Positions 17,364 through 25,852 of a stretch of 64,000 bases of DNA are shown here, piece by piece. The translations under genes and the position numbers were made by a program. Location of the stretch: assembly GCF_001653565.1 (NCBI RefSeq), contig NZ_LYPB01000083.1:62001-126000 (forward strand). The letters run 5' to 3'. The DNA is from Paenibacillus oryzisoli. GTDB taxonomy: Bacteria; Bacillota; Bacilli; Paenibacillales; NBRC-103111. A model generated the notes under the pieces. It did not search any database, was not told the DNA's origin, and saw only the letters and a program-made list of their open reading frames with translations. Positions within the stretch are counted from its first letter, which is position 1; the number at the start of each line of letters is the position of its first letter.

Positions 17364-18247
17364 GCTTCCACCTCTCTTCTTTTCATGACCCACAGTTGAA
17401 CGAGCGTGATGATCAAAACAATCAAGAACAGAATCATGGCCTTAGCGCTAGCATAACCATAACGACTACTCAGACTAAATGCTTCTTCATAAATATTAAG
17501 TGCAATAACCTGAGTAGCTCGGCCTGGTCCACCGCCAGTCAAAGCAAATACTGCATCAAACACTTTAAAGGAACCGTTTAACGTAACGAATAGGCCAATG
17601 GTCAAAGCCGGATATATCATAGGAAGCGTAACATTGCGAAACGTTTGCATCGCATTCGCCCCATCTATAGCAGCAGCTTCTTTCATCTGTTGCGGCACGC
17701 CTTGAAGTGCTGCAATATAAATAACCATCAAGTATCCTACCCCACTCCAGAGAGAGAGAATCAAGAGTGTATAAAAGGAGAATCTTGGATCCCCAATCCA
17801 CGATTGGTCTAAAAAGTGAAAGATCGTATGTTCAGCTATATAAGGTAAAACTTTCGTGAAAATAAACATCCACATAAACCCGCCGATTATTAAGCTAATC
17901 ATATTTGGCATAAAGAAGATCGTCCGAAACCAAACCTTACTTCGTTGTTGTGATTCGATGAAGACTGCCAAAAGAATAGCCAAAAAATTGGAGAATACGA
18001 CCATGCATATAACGTATTTGAGTGTAAACCAAATGGCATCCAGAAAGTATGGATCATCTGTGAGCGCTTCGATATAATTGCTCAATCCCACCCTATTATA
18101 GGTGGGATTGAGCCCATTCCAATCCGTTAAGCTGTACCAGATCCCCCCTAAAGAGGGAGCGAGTACAAAAACGGAATAGAATAATAGTGCGGGAAAAACG
18201 AAGGCTAACAGGATGATGTTTTGCTTCCTATTCCTAGTAAAAATCAT
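17360..18247 (-). CDS. Sugar ABC transporter permease (MalF-type)
   Basis: The 295-residue inner-membrane protein begins with a basic tail (MIFTRNRKQNIILLAF) and has six spans. The EAA loop is QMKEAAAIDGANAMQTFRNV at about residues 186-205. It is the CUT1 family MalF/LacF-type partner of the following gene, with which it overlaps by 4 bp. The start follows AGGAGTGATAGG. It is 34 bp downstream of the binding-protein gene, so the three transport genes form one operon. Confidence 0.92.
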   Translation of the reverse strand: MIFTRNRKQNIILLAFVFPALLFYSVFVLAPSLGGIWYSLTDWNGLNPTYNRVGLSNYIEALTDDPYFLDAIWFTLKYVICMVVFSNFLAILLAVFIESQQRSKVWFRTIFFMPNMISLIIGGFMWMFIFTKVLPYIAEHTIFHFLDQSWIGDPRFSFYTLLILSLWSGVGYLMVIYIAALQGVPQQMKEAAAIDGANAMQTFRNVTLPMIYPALTIGLFVTLNGSFKVFDAVFALTGGGPGRATQVIALNIYEEAFSLSSRYGYASAKAMILFLIVLIITLVQLWVMKRREVEA

Positions 18248-18281
18248 TTCCTATCACTCCTAGTTAACCATTGCTCAGCCT

Positions 18282-19592
18282 TTATTTAGTAGCTTTAACT
18301 GCTGCTGCCCATGTTTTATCCATTGTTTTAATAAACTGCTCTTTGGTAACGGTTTTAGCATAATAGCTTTGCAACAATTTAGCTTGCTCGTCTGTAACAC
18401 CGTTTGGCAGCTTCAAATCCTGATACGCTTTCCCACTTTCTACATAGGCGGAGGATTCCTTTACCCACGGATTTACTTCAAATTTATGAACAGTAGAGAT
18501 AGGATTGAATTTCAACTGTTTAAATAGCGCGGAAGAATCCTTCTCATCCAGGATATAGTTCAGCAAATCAAGTGCCACTTCTTTGTTTTTGGTTGTTGGC
18601 GATACCGCTAAAGAAGTAGAGGTTGAAAGATTAATCATGGTATCTTTGGGATCATTGCTTACAGGCAGTGCTGCAACGCCCATTTCAAAGCTTGGATTTA
18701 CTTTCAGAATGGCATCCGCGTTCCAAGGGCCTTGCACCCACATAGCGGATTTTCCATTGGCAAATTCAGCGGCACCAGCTTCATTACCAACTTCGAAAGG
18801 TTTCTTTGTACCGTTTGCGTTGATGAGATCGATAATGTCAAAAATAGCTGCTACATCATTATAGGAAGCTTGACCCGCGCTCATCTTTTCGATCCAATCT
18901 GGATGCTTGGAGGAAACAATACCACCAAGCGATTGTGCAGTCATAAGTTGTGGAACCCATGATTCTTGAAAAGCCAGTTCAAATGGTGCAATATTCGCTG
19001 CCGTTATTTTTGCGATAACAGCTTTCATTTCATCCAATGTGTTTGGAGGTGTAAGGCCCAAATCCTTGAATATTTTTTTATTGTACAAGTAACCCCATGT
19101 TGTGCTTTCAAAAGGCAGCACGACGATTTTACCGTCGATCGTAACGGTTTTCTTCACGGGTTCATACAAGCTTTTAATGGCTGCTTGACTAGATAGATCA
19201 CTTAGATAACCTGCTTTGTAATAAGCCGGAATATCATTAGCATGAATAGTAAACAAATCCGGTGCGTCATTCGATGCAAGACGCGTTTGTAGGATCTGCT
19301 TGGATTGATCCGAATTAGGCATTTCCGTTTTAATCGTGACATCTACATTTTTCTCGGCTAATTCTTTTGCTTTAAATTGCTCGAAGTATTTTTCAAATTG
19401 TTCTTTATACTGGGGATAGCTCATAAATACATTGAGTTCTACTTTTTTCGGAGTTGCAGGAGCCTTTGTACTGACTGCTGCGCTTGCAGGTGCTGAACTA
19501 CTAGTGTCTGTATTCGTCTTACTTGTACTAGTGCCGCATCCTGCAGCTAATATTAAGCCTAGGATAATACTTAGATTAAGCGTTTTCTTCAT
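18282..19592 (-). CDS. Extracellular sugar-binding lipoprotein of the ABC transporter
   Basis: The start ATG 19590-19592 follows a G-rich site (GGGGGGAACG) and gives a clear lipoprotein signal, MKKTLNLSIILGLILAAGCG with lipobox LAAGC. A Ser/Thr/Ala-rich linker then precedes a 400-residue solute-binding domain of family 1, as in maltose- and oligosaccharide-binding proteins. The in-frame upstream start at 19655 would pass through the promoter and cre-like site and is rejected. As first gene of the transporter operon it captures the sugar outside the membrane. Confidence 0.92.
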   Translation of the reverse strand: MKKTLNLSIILGLILAAGCGTSTSKTNTDTSSSAPASAAVSTKAPATPKKVELNVFMSYPQYKEQFEKYFEQFKAKELAEKNVDVTIKTEMPNSDQSKQILQTRLASNDAPDLFTIHANDIPAYYKAGYLSDLSSQAAIKSLYEPVKKTVTIDGKIVVLPFESTTWGYLYNKKIFKDLGLTPPNTLDEMKAVIAKITAANIAPFELAFQESWVPQLMTAQSLGGIVSSKHPDWIEKMSAGQASYNDVAAIFDIIDLINANGTKKPFEVGNEAGAAEFANGKSAMWVQGPWNADAILKVNPSFEMGVAALPVSNDPKDTMINLSTSTSLAVSPTTKNKEVALDLLNYILDEKDSSALFKQLKFNPISTVHKFEVNPWVKESSAYVESGKAYQDLKLPNGVTDEQAKLLQSYYAKTVTKEQFIKTMDKTWAAAVKATK

Positions 19593-19633
19593 GGATCGTT
19601 CCCCCCTCTGATTTAACTGCTCCTTCAGTATAG

Positions 19634-19647
19634 TGGAAGCGCTTTCC
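19634..19647. promoter_or_regulatory. cre-like CcpA operator over the ABC operon promoter
   Basis: TGGAAGCGCTTTCC matches the TGNAANCGNWNNC core of catabolite-responsive elements and is nearly palindromic. It lies 42-55 bp upstream of the binding-protein ATG. It directly abuts a minus-strand TATACT box (19627-19632), so CcpA binding would occlude the promoter. Confidence 0.6.
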
Positions 19648-19714
19648 GTATTCATTTCAGAATATTAACATCTTCTATTGCACAATATTGATGTGACTCC
19701 GAATAACAATCCAC

Positions 19715-20803
19715 TTATTTCCGCAACTCTCCTGGGGCAAATCCATAATGTTTTTTGAACACCCTATAGAAATAGGCAAGGTCTGGGTACCCTGTCATTT
19801 CAGCAACGTGCTTAATAGATAACTTATGATCCACAATGAGTTCTTTGGCCTTTTCCATGCGTTTGAGATGAATATAATCGGTAATCGTTTCACCAGTGAA
19901 TGTTTTGAATGCCCGACTTAAGTGCTCTTTACTGATATAGAAATAAGCGGCGAGTGACTCCAATGTAATCGATTCGTTATAATGTCTGTTAATGTAAGCA
20001 GCCACTTCTCGCAAATCCAGCTTGTTTCTATTTTTCCGTGCCTCCAGGAGTAAAGTAATAGCTTGGATATACATGCGCTCAATCTGTCCAATGATCTCTG
20101 TCACAGAATTCCACCCCATTTGATCGGATGGCAGTTGTTCCAATTGGGCTATAATATGGTTCCATGCCAGCTCACTTGTCGAAACAAACTCTTCAAGCAT
20201 GAAAGTAAAGTCGTGACCGATTTTATTCAGCATACTACCATCGAATTGTTCAGCCTGGAACGGCTCCATAAAAGCCCCTAATGACCTCAACGTTTGGATG
20301 ACCCCTGATGCATTTAAATCCAACAAATAACCGTAGATCAACTGACGATATTCCAAATACTTGTCGAGTGAAGCCGCATCACCAAATACAAGCGGTGTTT
20401 TCCAGGATACTTCTGAAATTTGCTTGGCTTGCTGCAGCTCACGAACGCATTGCGCTAGGGCAGCATTGAGCTCTTCTGGGTTCACTGGTTTTAATAAGTA
20501 TTCCTTCGCTTGAGATCGAATAGCTTGCTTTAAATAAACAAAATCATCATAACCACTCATCACAATGATCTTAAGCAAAGGATGTTTATCATTCAGCGCC
20601 TTTAAGAGCTCGACACCATCAATACCCGGCATTCTCATATCTGTTACTACGATATCAGGTGCTAGTTCTGCGACCATTCGCAATCCTTGTGTTCCGTCCT
20701 CTGCCTCGCCTATTATCGTTAATTGGAGCTTATCCCATTCTCCAAGCTGCTTGATGACTTTTCTAGACCAAGGTTCATCGTCCACAATCATCACTTTATA
20801 CAT
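19715..20803 (-). CDS. AraC-type response regulator (YesN-like)
   Basis: The 362-residue protein starts MYKVMIVDDEPWSRK, with ATG 20801-20803 after AGGAGG. An N-terminal receiver domain has the phosphoacceptor Asp in DIVVTDMRMPGIDG (about residue 55) and the conserved Lys in AKEYLLKPVN. A C-terminal AraC-type pair of helix-turn-helix motifs follows (LESLAAYFYISKEHLSRAFK and GYPDLAYFYRVFKKHYG). It overlaps the sensor kinase gene by 8 bp and is the expected activator of the adjacent ABC/GH5 operon. Confidence 0.93.
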   Translation of the reverse strand: MYKVMIVDDEPWSRKVIKQLGEWDKLQLTIIGEAEDGTQGLRMVAELAPDIVVTDMRMPGIDGVELLKALNDKHPLLKIIVMSGYDDFVYLKQAIRSQAKEYLLKPVNPEELNAALAQCVRELQQAKQISEVSWKTPLVFGDAASLDKYLEYRQLIYGYLLDLNASGVIQTLRSLGAFMEPFQAEQFDGSMLNKIGHDFTFMLEEFVSTSELAWNHIIAQLEQLPSDQMGWNSVTEIIGQIERMYIQAITLLLEARKNRNKLDLREVAAYINRHYNESITLESLAAYFYISKEHLSRAFKTFTGETITDYIHLKRMEKAKELIVDHKLSIKHVAEMTGYPDLAYFYRVFKKHYGFAPGELRK

Positions 20804-22571
20804 TTTCAAGCTCCTCCTTTTCCAGTACCGGCAATACGAATAAAACGATCGTTCCCTTTCCTGGCTTGCTGAAAATACGTATACCGTATCTTTCGCCAAA
20901 ATGCAGCTTCAATCGAGCATCGACATTTTTCAAACCAATGCCTCTTCTTTTCCCGCTTTGCTCATCCTCAGAGATTTTAGGTATACTCTCATGACCAGAG
21001 CGCAACCCTATTCGTATATGTCCAAGGTTCTCTTCGTCCAAACCTACGCCATCATCTTGAACAGCAACTAGAATTTGATTACGGATTCGTTTGACCCTTA
21101 CCTCAACGAGCCAGCTGCCTTCTTTTTTATGCAGTCCATGTTCGAATGCATTTTCTACGATAGGCTGAAGTGTAAATTTGGGAAGCTGGCATGCCGAAGG
21201 CAAATCATCTTTCTCTACCAACACTTGACATCGCCCAGTAAACCGCTGCTCCTGAATAAAAATATAGTTCTGCATATGCTTGAGCTCATCTCTAAACGTA
21301 ACTAAGTCGCTGCCCGTACTGATTGAATATCTTAATAGGTCTCCGATCACCCATGTGACTCGATATATCTCAGGCGCATCCTTCTCTAGTGCCATCCCTC
21401 CGATTAGATGTAAGGTATTGTTGAGAAAATGCGGATTGATTTGAGCTTGCAGTGTCCTCAGCTGCGCAGTCTTAATGTCTATTTTTCCTTGGTATTCTAC
21501 TTCAATTAACTCTTTAATGCGCTGCATCATAGAGTTGTAGCCATGCTCTAGCAGACCAAGTTCATCACTATGTTTGACAGATTTTAATTCAAAGCTTTGA
21601 ATTTCCGCTCTTCTCATGGTCCTTGCTAGACTTATAATCGGCTTACTAATACGAAGCGAAAAAAGGATAGAAAGAATGATCGAGGCCCCGACAAATAAGC
21701 TCCCAGTAACAATACCGGCATTAATTGTAGCTTGAGCGCTGCGATTAATCGTTTCGAGCGGTATGGCTTTTATCAGCGTTAATTTACCATTGCTAACTTT
21801 TTGCATAAACAAATAATATTCATTGGTTTTCTGAATGCCAAGACCGCTATCAGGTACATCAAGACTTTTTAACAGCATAGGAATATCTCCTAATACCTGT
21901 TCATTCTTAGACCCCGATAATAACTCCCCTTCGTCGTTACTCAATAAAATGGAGCTGTCTGGTTCAGACCCCAGGATACTGCCGACCTCGTCCCACACCT
22001 TGCGGTTGATCTTAACGGAGAGCCCACCTATCAGCTTGCGATCCTCAAACCGATTCATACTGTGAAACGCATAAACCCCATTTGGTTCCTGTTTAAAATA
22101 AATATTAGTTGGTGTATCCAGCATCCTGCTCCATGGCCCAGTCCGGATATCCATAAAAGAAAAGAATCGGCCGACATAACTTACGGATAGCGCCTGTTTG
22201 TTTTCATGAATATAAAGCGTAAAATCATCAATTTTACGGGAATTGCCATGTAATAATGAGGTCAGGGTATCACCCACATATTTTTGCGTTAGATATTGTA
22301 CATTTAAATTTGAATTCGCTACCTGTTGAAGATTTCCCATTAATTCGGAATTAATCTGAACCGTATAAAATAAAATATTCATCTGCTCAATAAGCTCATT
22401 CAAATATTGATTAGCCCATTCCATACGTGAGTTATTGGCACTAATCATTTCTTGTTCCACCGAATGCCGTGTATTGTTGCTTGCAAGCCAGGTTACTGTC
22501 ACAACAGGTAATGTCGTTAAACAAATCATCAAGACCATCAATCTAAAGCGGATTCCTATTTTTCTTTTCAG
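20796..22571 (-). CDS. Sensor histidine kinase, YesM-like
   Basis: A membrane sensor of about 590 residues has an N-terminal helix, an extracellular sensor region of roughly 250 residues, a second helix (about residue 290) and a HAMP segment. The His_kinase domain carries LQAQINPHFLNNTLHLI (phospho-His), and the HATPase has LQPIVENAFEHGL and GIGLKNVDARLKLHFG. Conventional starts are poor: TTG 22541 lacks a ribosome site. I extend to CTG 22569-22571, which follows GAGGGAG by 6 nt and restores a basic cytosolic start (KRKIGIRFRL). The product should phosphorylate the overlapping response regulator. Confidence 0.9.
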   Translation of the reverse strand: MKRKIGIRFRLMVLMICLTTLPVVTVTWLASNNTRHSVEQEMISANNSRMEWANQYLNELIEQMNILFYTVQINSELMGNLQQVANSNLNVQYLTQKYVGDTLTSLLHGNSRKIDDFTLYIHENKQALSVSYVGRFFSFMDIRTGPWSRMLDTPTNIYFKQEPNGVYAFHSMNRFEDRKLIGGLSVKINRKVWDEVGSILGSEPDSSILLSNDEGELLSGSKNEQVLGDIPMLLKSLDVPDSGLGIQKTNEYYLFMQKVSNGKLTLIKAIPLETINRSAQATINAGIVTGSLFVGASIILSILFSLRISKPIISLARTMRRAEIQSFELKSVKHSDELGLLEHGYNSMMQRIKELIEVEYQGKIDIKTAQLRTLQAQINPHFLNNTLHLIGGMALEKDAPEIYRVTWVIGDLLRYSISTGSDLVTFRDELKHMQNYIFIQEQRFTGRCQVLVEKDDLPSACQLPKFTLQPIVENAFEHGLHKKEGSWLVEVRVKRIRNQILVAVQDDGVGLDEENLGHIRIGLRSGHESIPKISEDEQSGKRRGIGLKNVDARLKLHFGERYGIRIFSKPGKGTIVLFVLPVLEKEELENV

Positions 22572-22724
22572 TAGTATCTCCCTCTTTTCAATATTACGAT
22601 CGCTAAGAAACTATTCGTGTAAGATACAGCGAATCCTCTTACAAACAAAAGATGCCCACTCTCGGAATACTATTTCAAAGCTTCCAGACTTGGGGGACCC
22701 GTGTAAGTATTCCGATGAATAGCC

Positions 22725-22761
22725 AAAAAGACCGAAACCACCCATTCTCCCTGGTGATTTC
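22725..22761 (-). terminator. Terminator after the DNA ligase gene
   Basis: On the minus strand GAAATCACC pairs with GGTGGTTTC (one G-T) around a 10-nt loop; GGTC and TTTTT follow. It lies 23 bp beyond the ligase stop. Confidence 0.75.
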
Positions 22762-22783
22762 AGCCTCTCTAAAGCTTAGAAAC

Positions 22784-23629
22784 TTAGATAACAAATTCAA
22801 TAAATTCCGGTGAGCGCAGTCTCCCACTATGCGTCCAGCTCTTGGTCTTGATCCTGGCCATAATGCGAGGTTCCATATAAGCGAAGTTCTTGTCTTCCTT
22901 GAAGACCAAACGCCTCTTCACACCTTCTATAGCCTTCATATGAAGAGGAGAGACGCCTGATTCAATAATGCCTACTGGCAGCTTGGATCCATCTGCCCCA
23001 TCAATGGAGGCTAATAAAGCAAAATTATTTTTTCTATAACCAGAAATGTACACATCCGCATACGTCCAATTAATGACCTTTTGCCAACGAATGGAGCGTT
23101 TGTTTATTTCATATATGGAATTTTCTTTGCTGGATTTGATGATAATACCCTCAAGCCCTCTGCCGCGAACTTCTTCAAAGTAATCGATTGCGTTTCCTTC
23201 ATTCATCTCTATCTTTGTATAATTTTCCGTTTCCTTAAAAGCCTGATCCAATAGCTCTTTGCGCTTAAGCAAGCTTAAACCTGTAACGTCAATCCCTTTA
23301 TAACGCATAATGTCAAATGCGCAAAAAACCACAGGTTTCTTATTCTTCTTAGATAGAAACCTCGCGGACATCGCTTCAAAGTCAGGTTTCCCTTGATCAT
23401 CCAGCACGACTAATTCACCATCAAGAATAGTGCCTTCTGGTACAGGGCATCTTAATAACTCGGGAAATTTATGTGTAATTAAGTCATTGTGTCTCGTGTA
23501 TACATACAGTTTATCCATATTAGAAAGAATACATCGTAAACCATCTAATTTGAGTTCCGAAATATGATTCTTGCTGTTGAATGGTTGATTATTCTTGGCA
23601 TTGTACAGCATCATAGGAGAAATGAACAT
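22784..23629 (-). CDS. ATP-dependent DNA ligase (LigD-type ligase domain)
   Basis: From ATG 23627-23629 the 281-residue product carries the nucleotidyltransferase motifs in order: ELKLDGLRC near residue 24 with the adenylated Lys, ILDGELVVLD, VVFCAFDIMRY, LEGIIIKSS, and RWQKVINW. A C-terminal OB-fold region follows. It corresponds to the ligase domain of LigD alone, without polymerase or nuclease domains; Bacillus LigD is about twice as long. No ku gene is present in the window. The frame continues open to 23755 but lacks motif support there. It probably seals nicks during spore or stationary-phase repair. Confidence 0.88.
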   Translation of the reverse strand: MFISPMMLYNAKNNQPFNSKNHISELKLDGLRCILSNMDKLYVYTRHNDLITHKFPELLRCPVPEGTILDGELVVLDDQGKPDFEAMSARFLSKKNKKPVVFCAFDIMRYKGIDVTGLSLLKRKELLDQAFKETENYTKIEMNEGNAIDYFEEVRGRGLEGIIIKSSKENSIYEINKRSIRWQKVINWTYADVYISGYRKNNFALLASIDGADGSKLPVGIIESGVSPLHMKAIEGVKRRLVFKEDKNFAYMEPRIMARIKTKSWTHSGRLRSPEFIEFVI

Positions 23630-23687
23630 ATGATTATCACCCTGTATTAAATGATACTTCACTAAGCACCTTCTGCCTATTGGTAAC

Positions 23688-23705
23688 TGTTTCCCACGGG
23701 AAACA
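23688..23705. promoter_or_regulatory. 18-bp operator-like palindrome in a divergent promoter region
   Basis: TGTTTCCC-AC-GGGAAACA is a perfect palindrome with 8-bp arms. It lies between the divergent ligase and AhpD-like genes, 10 bp upstream of the ECF41-type -35 element. The 2-bp centre rules out a stem-loop and suggests a binding site for a dimeric regulator. Confidence 0.45.
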
Positions 23706-23715
23706 TCCGATTGGA

Positions 23716-23742
23716 TGTCACACATTCGTGCCCTCAGTTGTC
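23716..23742 (+). promoter_or_regulatory. ECF41-type promoter of the AhpD-like gene
   Basis: TGTCACA (23716-23722), 16 nt, TGTC (23739-23742). The published ECF41 motif is TGTCACA with a CGTC -10 element. The spacer end and downstream bases (CCCTCA-T-TGTCTTAT) are nearly the same as at the promoter of the ECF41 gene at 29093-29119. Confidence 0.75.
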
Positions 23743-23777
23743 TTATAAGTGTCAAAACAAATAGGAGGCAATCACTT

Positions 23778-24257
23778 ATGACACAACGTTTAAATTATAT
23801 GCAGCAATCACCTGAGCTTTTCAAAAAAATGCTGGAATTCAGTACCGCCGAGCAGGATAGTGCAATTGAAGAGAAGATTCTTGATTTGGTTCACATCCGA
23901 GCTTCACAGATGAATGGCTGCGGATTCTGTCTCGACATGCACGTCAAGCAAGCTAAGATCCATGGGGAAGGCGAGCTTCGCCTCTACCACATCGCAATAT
24001 GGCGTGAATCCACGCTGTTTGCGCCACGTGAACGGGCTGCATTGGCTTGGACAGAGATTCTTACTAAACTTCCTGAACATGGTGTGCCTGACGAATTGTA
24101 CGATCGTGTGCGTGGTCAATTCTCCGAAAAAGAAATCTCAGATCTGACTTTCTCCGTCATGGCTATCAATGCCTGGAATCGCATCAACGTCGCTTTCAAG
24201 AACGTACCAGGATCGGCAGATGTGGCATTTGGACTAACGAAAGCTGGTTTGAGCTAA
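23778..24257 (+). CDS. AhpD-like carboxymuconolactone decarboxylase family protein
   Basis: The 159-residue protein has the AhpD-type redox centre NGCGFCLDMH (Cys-X2-Cys with nearby His, about residues 52-61) inside an all-helical CMD fold. Members act as alkylhydroperoxidase-like reductases. The ATG follows AGGAGG at 8 nt. CMD-type proteins are one of the three classical targets (carboxymuconolactone decarboxylase, oxidoreductase, epimerase) of ECF41 sigma factors, and an ECF41-like promoter lies 36 bp upstream. A terminator follows the stop. Confidence 0.9.
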   Translation: MTQRLNYMQQSPELFKKMLEFSTAEQDSAIEEKILDLVHIRASQMNGCGFCLDMHVKQAKIHGEGELRLYHIAIWRESTLFAPRERAALAWTEILTKLPEHGVPDELYDRVRGQFSEKEISDLTFSVMAINAWNRINVAFKNVPGSADVAFGLTKAGLS

Positions 24258-24275
24258 TCTCATACACAGCCATGA

Positions 24276-24299
24276 AGAACCCTGTGAAGGGTTCTTTTT
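24276..24299 (+). terminator. Terminator of the AhpD-like gene
   Basis: AGAACCC (24276-24282) pairs with GGGTTCT (24289-24295) around a 6-nt loop, followed by a T-run. Confidence 0.85.
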
Positions 24300-24338
24300 C
24301 TATTTCCCGAAGTCACCATCCGCATTCATGCCAAATTC

Positions 24339-24369
24339 TGCATAAGCGCTTTCGGCTCTGTTCATACTA
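24339..24369 (+). promoter_or_regulatory. Sigma-G-like promoter of the ger operon
   Basis: TGCATA (24339-24344), 18 nt, CATACTA (24363-24369): the -10 is identical to, and the -35 fits, the forespore sigma-G consensus. It ends 34 bp before the first ger start codon, in line with forespore expression of germinant receptors. Confidence 0.75.
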
Positions 24370-24403
24370 TCTCTGAGATCGTAAACACGGGAGGGGATCA
24401 TTT

Positions 24404-25852
24404 TTGGACGCCATTAGCACATGTATGGAAGAGAATAAAGACTATCTCAGCGAACAATTCCAAGATTGCTCCGATATTGTGTTACGATCCTTTACGTTAG
24501 TGGATGAAACCCAACTTTTACTCGTCTATCTGGATGGTATGACTCGACTGCAAAGCATAGAAGATAACGTTCTGAAACCGTTAATCTTCAGCGGCTTACC
24601 CCAAGGCATTGATCGTATACAGTCGCTTGCTGAGCTGTTCCGACGCGAATGGCTGCCATTAACAGACATCAAGACTGCCAAATCGATCCCGGATGTCGTC
24701 AACCATATCCTTCACGGCAGCTTAGCTATATTCGTAGACGGTGAAGCTTCTGCCCTCATTGCTCATGTCCAAGGATATGAGACAAGGGGCATACAAGAGC
24801 CGATGAAGGAAGCAACCTTGCGTGGTTCCAAGGAAGGCTTCGTGGAACATATACGCACGAATACCACATTAATTAGACGCAGGATTATTCACCCGCTTCT
24901 CAAAATGGAATCTTTTACAATAGGCAAATACACACAAACTGATGTGATCCTTGCTTATATGAAGGGGCTTGCAGATGAGAAAGTTTTAACAGAAGTCAGA
25001 GATAAACTCGGTAAAATCGAAATGGACGGCATCATTGATTCCGCGTATATCGAAGAATGGCTTGAGAATAGTTCCTTCTCCATCTTCTCGGAAATCCAGA
25101 ACACGGAGAGGCCCGATATCGCAGCGGCAAGTTTAATTGAGGGAAAGGTCGCTCTTATCACGAACGGAACCCCCTTTGTTCTCATTCTTCCTGTTACGCT
25201 ATGGTCAGGTCTTCAATCCGCAGACGACTATTTCGAGCGGTTTATCTTTGTCATCATCACCCGTGTGATCCGATACATCATGACGTTCATTTCATTTGCC
25301 TTACCTGCTATCTACGTCGCACTCTCCACATTCCATCCCGAAATGGTCCCGAGTTACCTCATGATTGGTATCGCAACAGCAAGAGAAAACACACCATTTC
25401 CTACCGTCATAGAGGTGTTCCTCATGATGTTTATATTCGATGGTTTACAAGAGGCTGGCGTACATCTACCTAATCAACTCGGGCCAGTCGTCAGCATTAT
25501 CGGTGCTTTGGTCATCGGACAAGCGGCTGTTGAGGCCGGTATCATCTCCACGCCGATCATCATCGTCATTTCATTAACAGGGGTTGCTGCATATACAATT
25601 CCCAGATACAGCGCCACACTCCCCTTTCGCTTAATCCGATATCTGATGCTGTTCATTTCAGGGTTCTTAGGCTTTGTCGGCTTTGCTTTCGGTATTATCC
25701 TCTTGTTGATCCATTTGGTATCACTGGAGTCCTTCGGCACACCGTACTTAAGCCCAGTAGCCCCATTCGATGGGAAACGAATTAGAGATCTCCTTATTCG
25801 CTACCCCTTCTGGATCAAGAATGGCCGCAACAAGAAAGGACGTTCCACATGA
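24404..25852 (+). CDS. Spore germination receptor A subunit (GerA/GerKA family)
   Basis: The 482-residue protein has the GerA-type soluble N-terminal half (about residues 1-270, with the family pattern near RRRIIHPLLKMESFTIGKYT). At least four C-terminal membrane spans follow from about residue 290. The TTG start at 24404 follows GGGAGGGG. It forms the inner spore membrane germinant receptor with the next two genes, overlapping the C-subunit gene by 4 bp. The germinant is unknown. Expression is predicted in the forespore from the sigma-G-like promoter upstream. Confidence 0.92.
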   Translation: MDAISTCMEENKDYLSEQFQDCSDIVLRSFTLVDETQLLLVYLDGMTRLQSIEDNVLKPLIFSGLPQGIDRIQSLAELFRREWLPLTDIKTAKSIPDVVNHILHGSLAIFVDGEASALIAHVQGYETRGIQEPMKEATLRGSKEGFVEHIRTNTTLIRRRIIHPLLKMESFTIGKYTQTDVILAYMKGLADEKVLTEVRDKLGKIEMDGIIDSAYIEEWLENSSFSIFSEIQNTERPDIAAASLIEGKVALITNGTPFVLILPVTLWSGLQSADDYFERFIFVIITRVIRYIMTFISFALPAIYVALSTFHPEMVPSYLMIGIATARENTPFPTVIEVFLMMFIFDGLQEAGVHLPNQLGPVVSIIGALVIGQAAVEAGIISTPIIIVISLTGVAAYTIPRYSATLPFRLIRYLMLFISGFLGFVGFAFGIILLLIHLVSLESFGTPYLSPVAPFDGKRIRDLLIRYPFWIKNGRNKKGRST

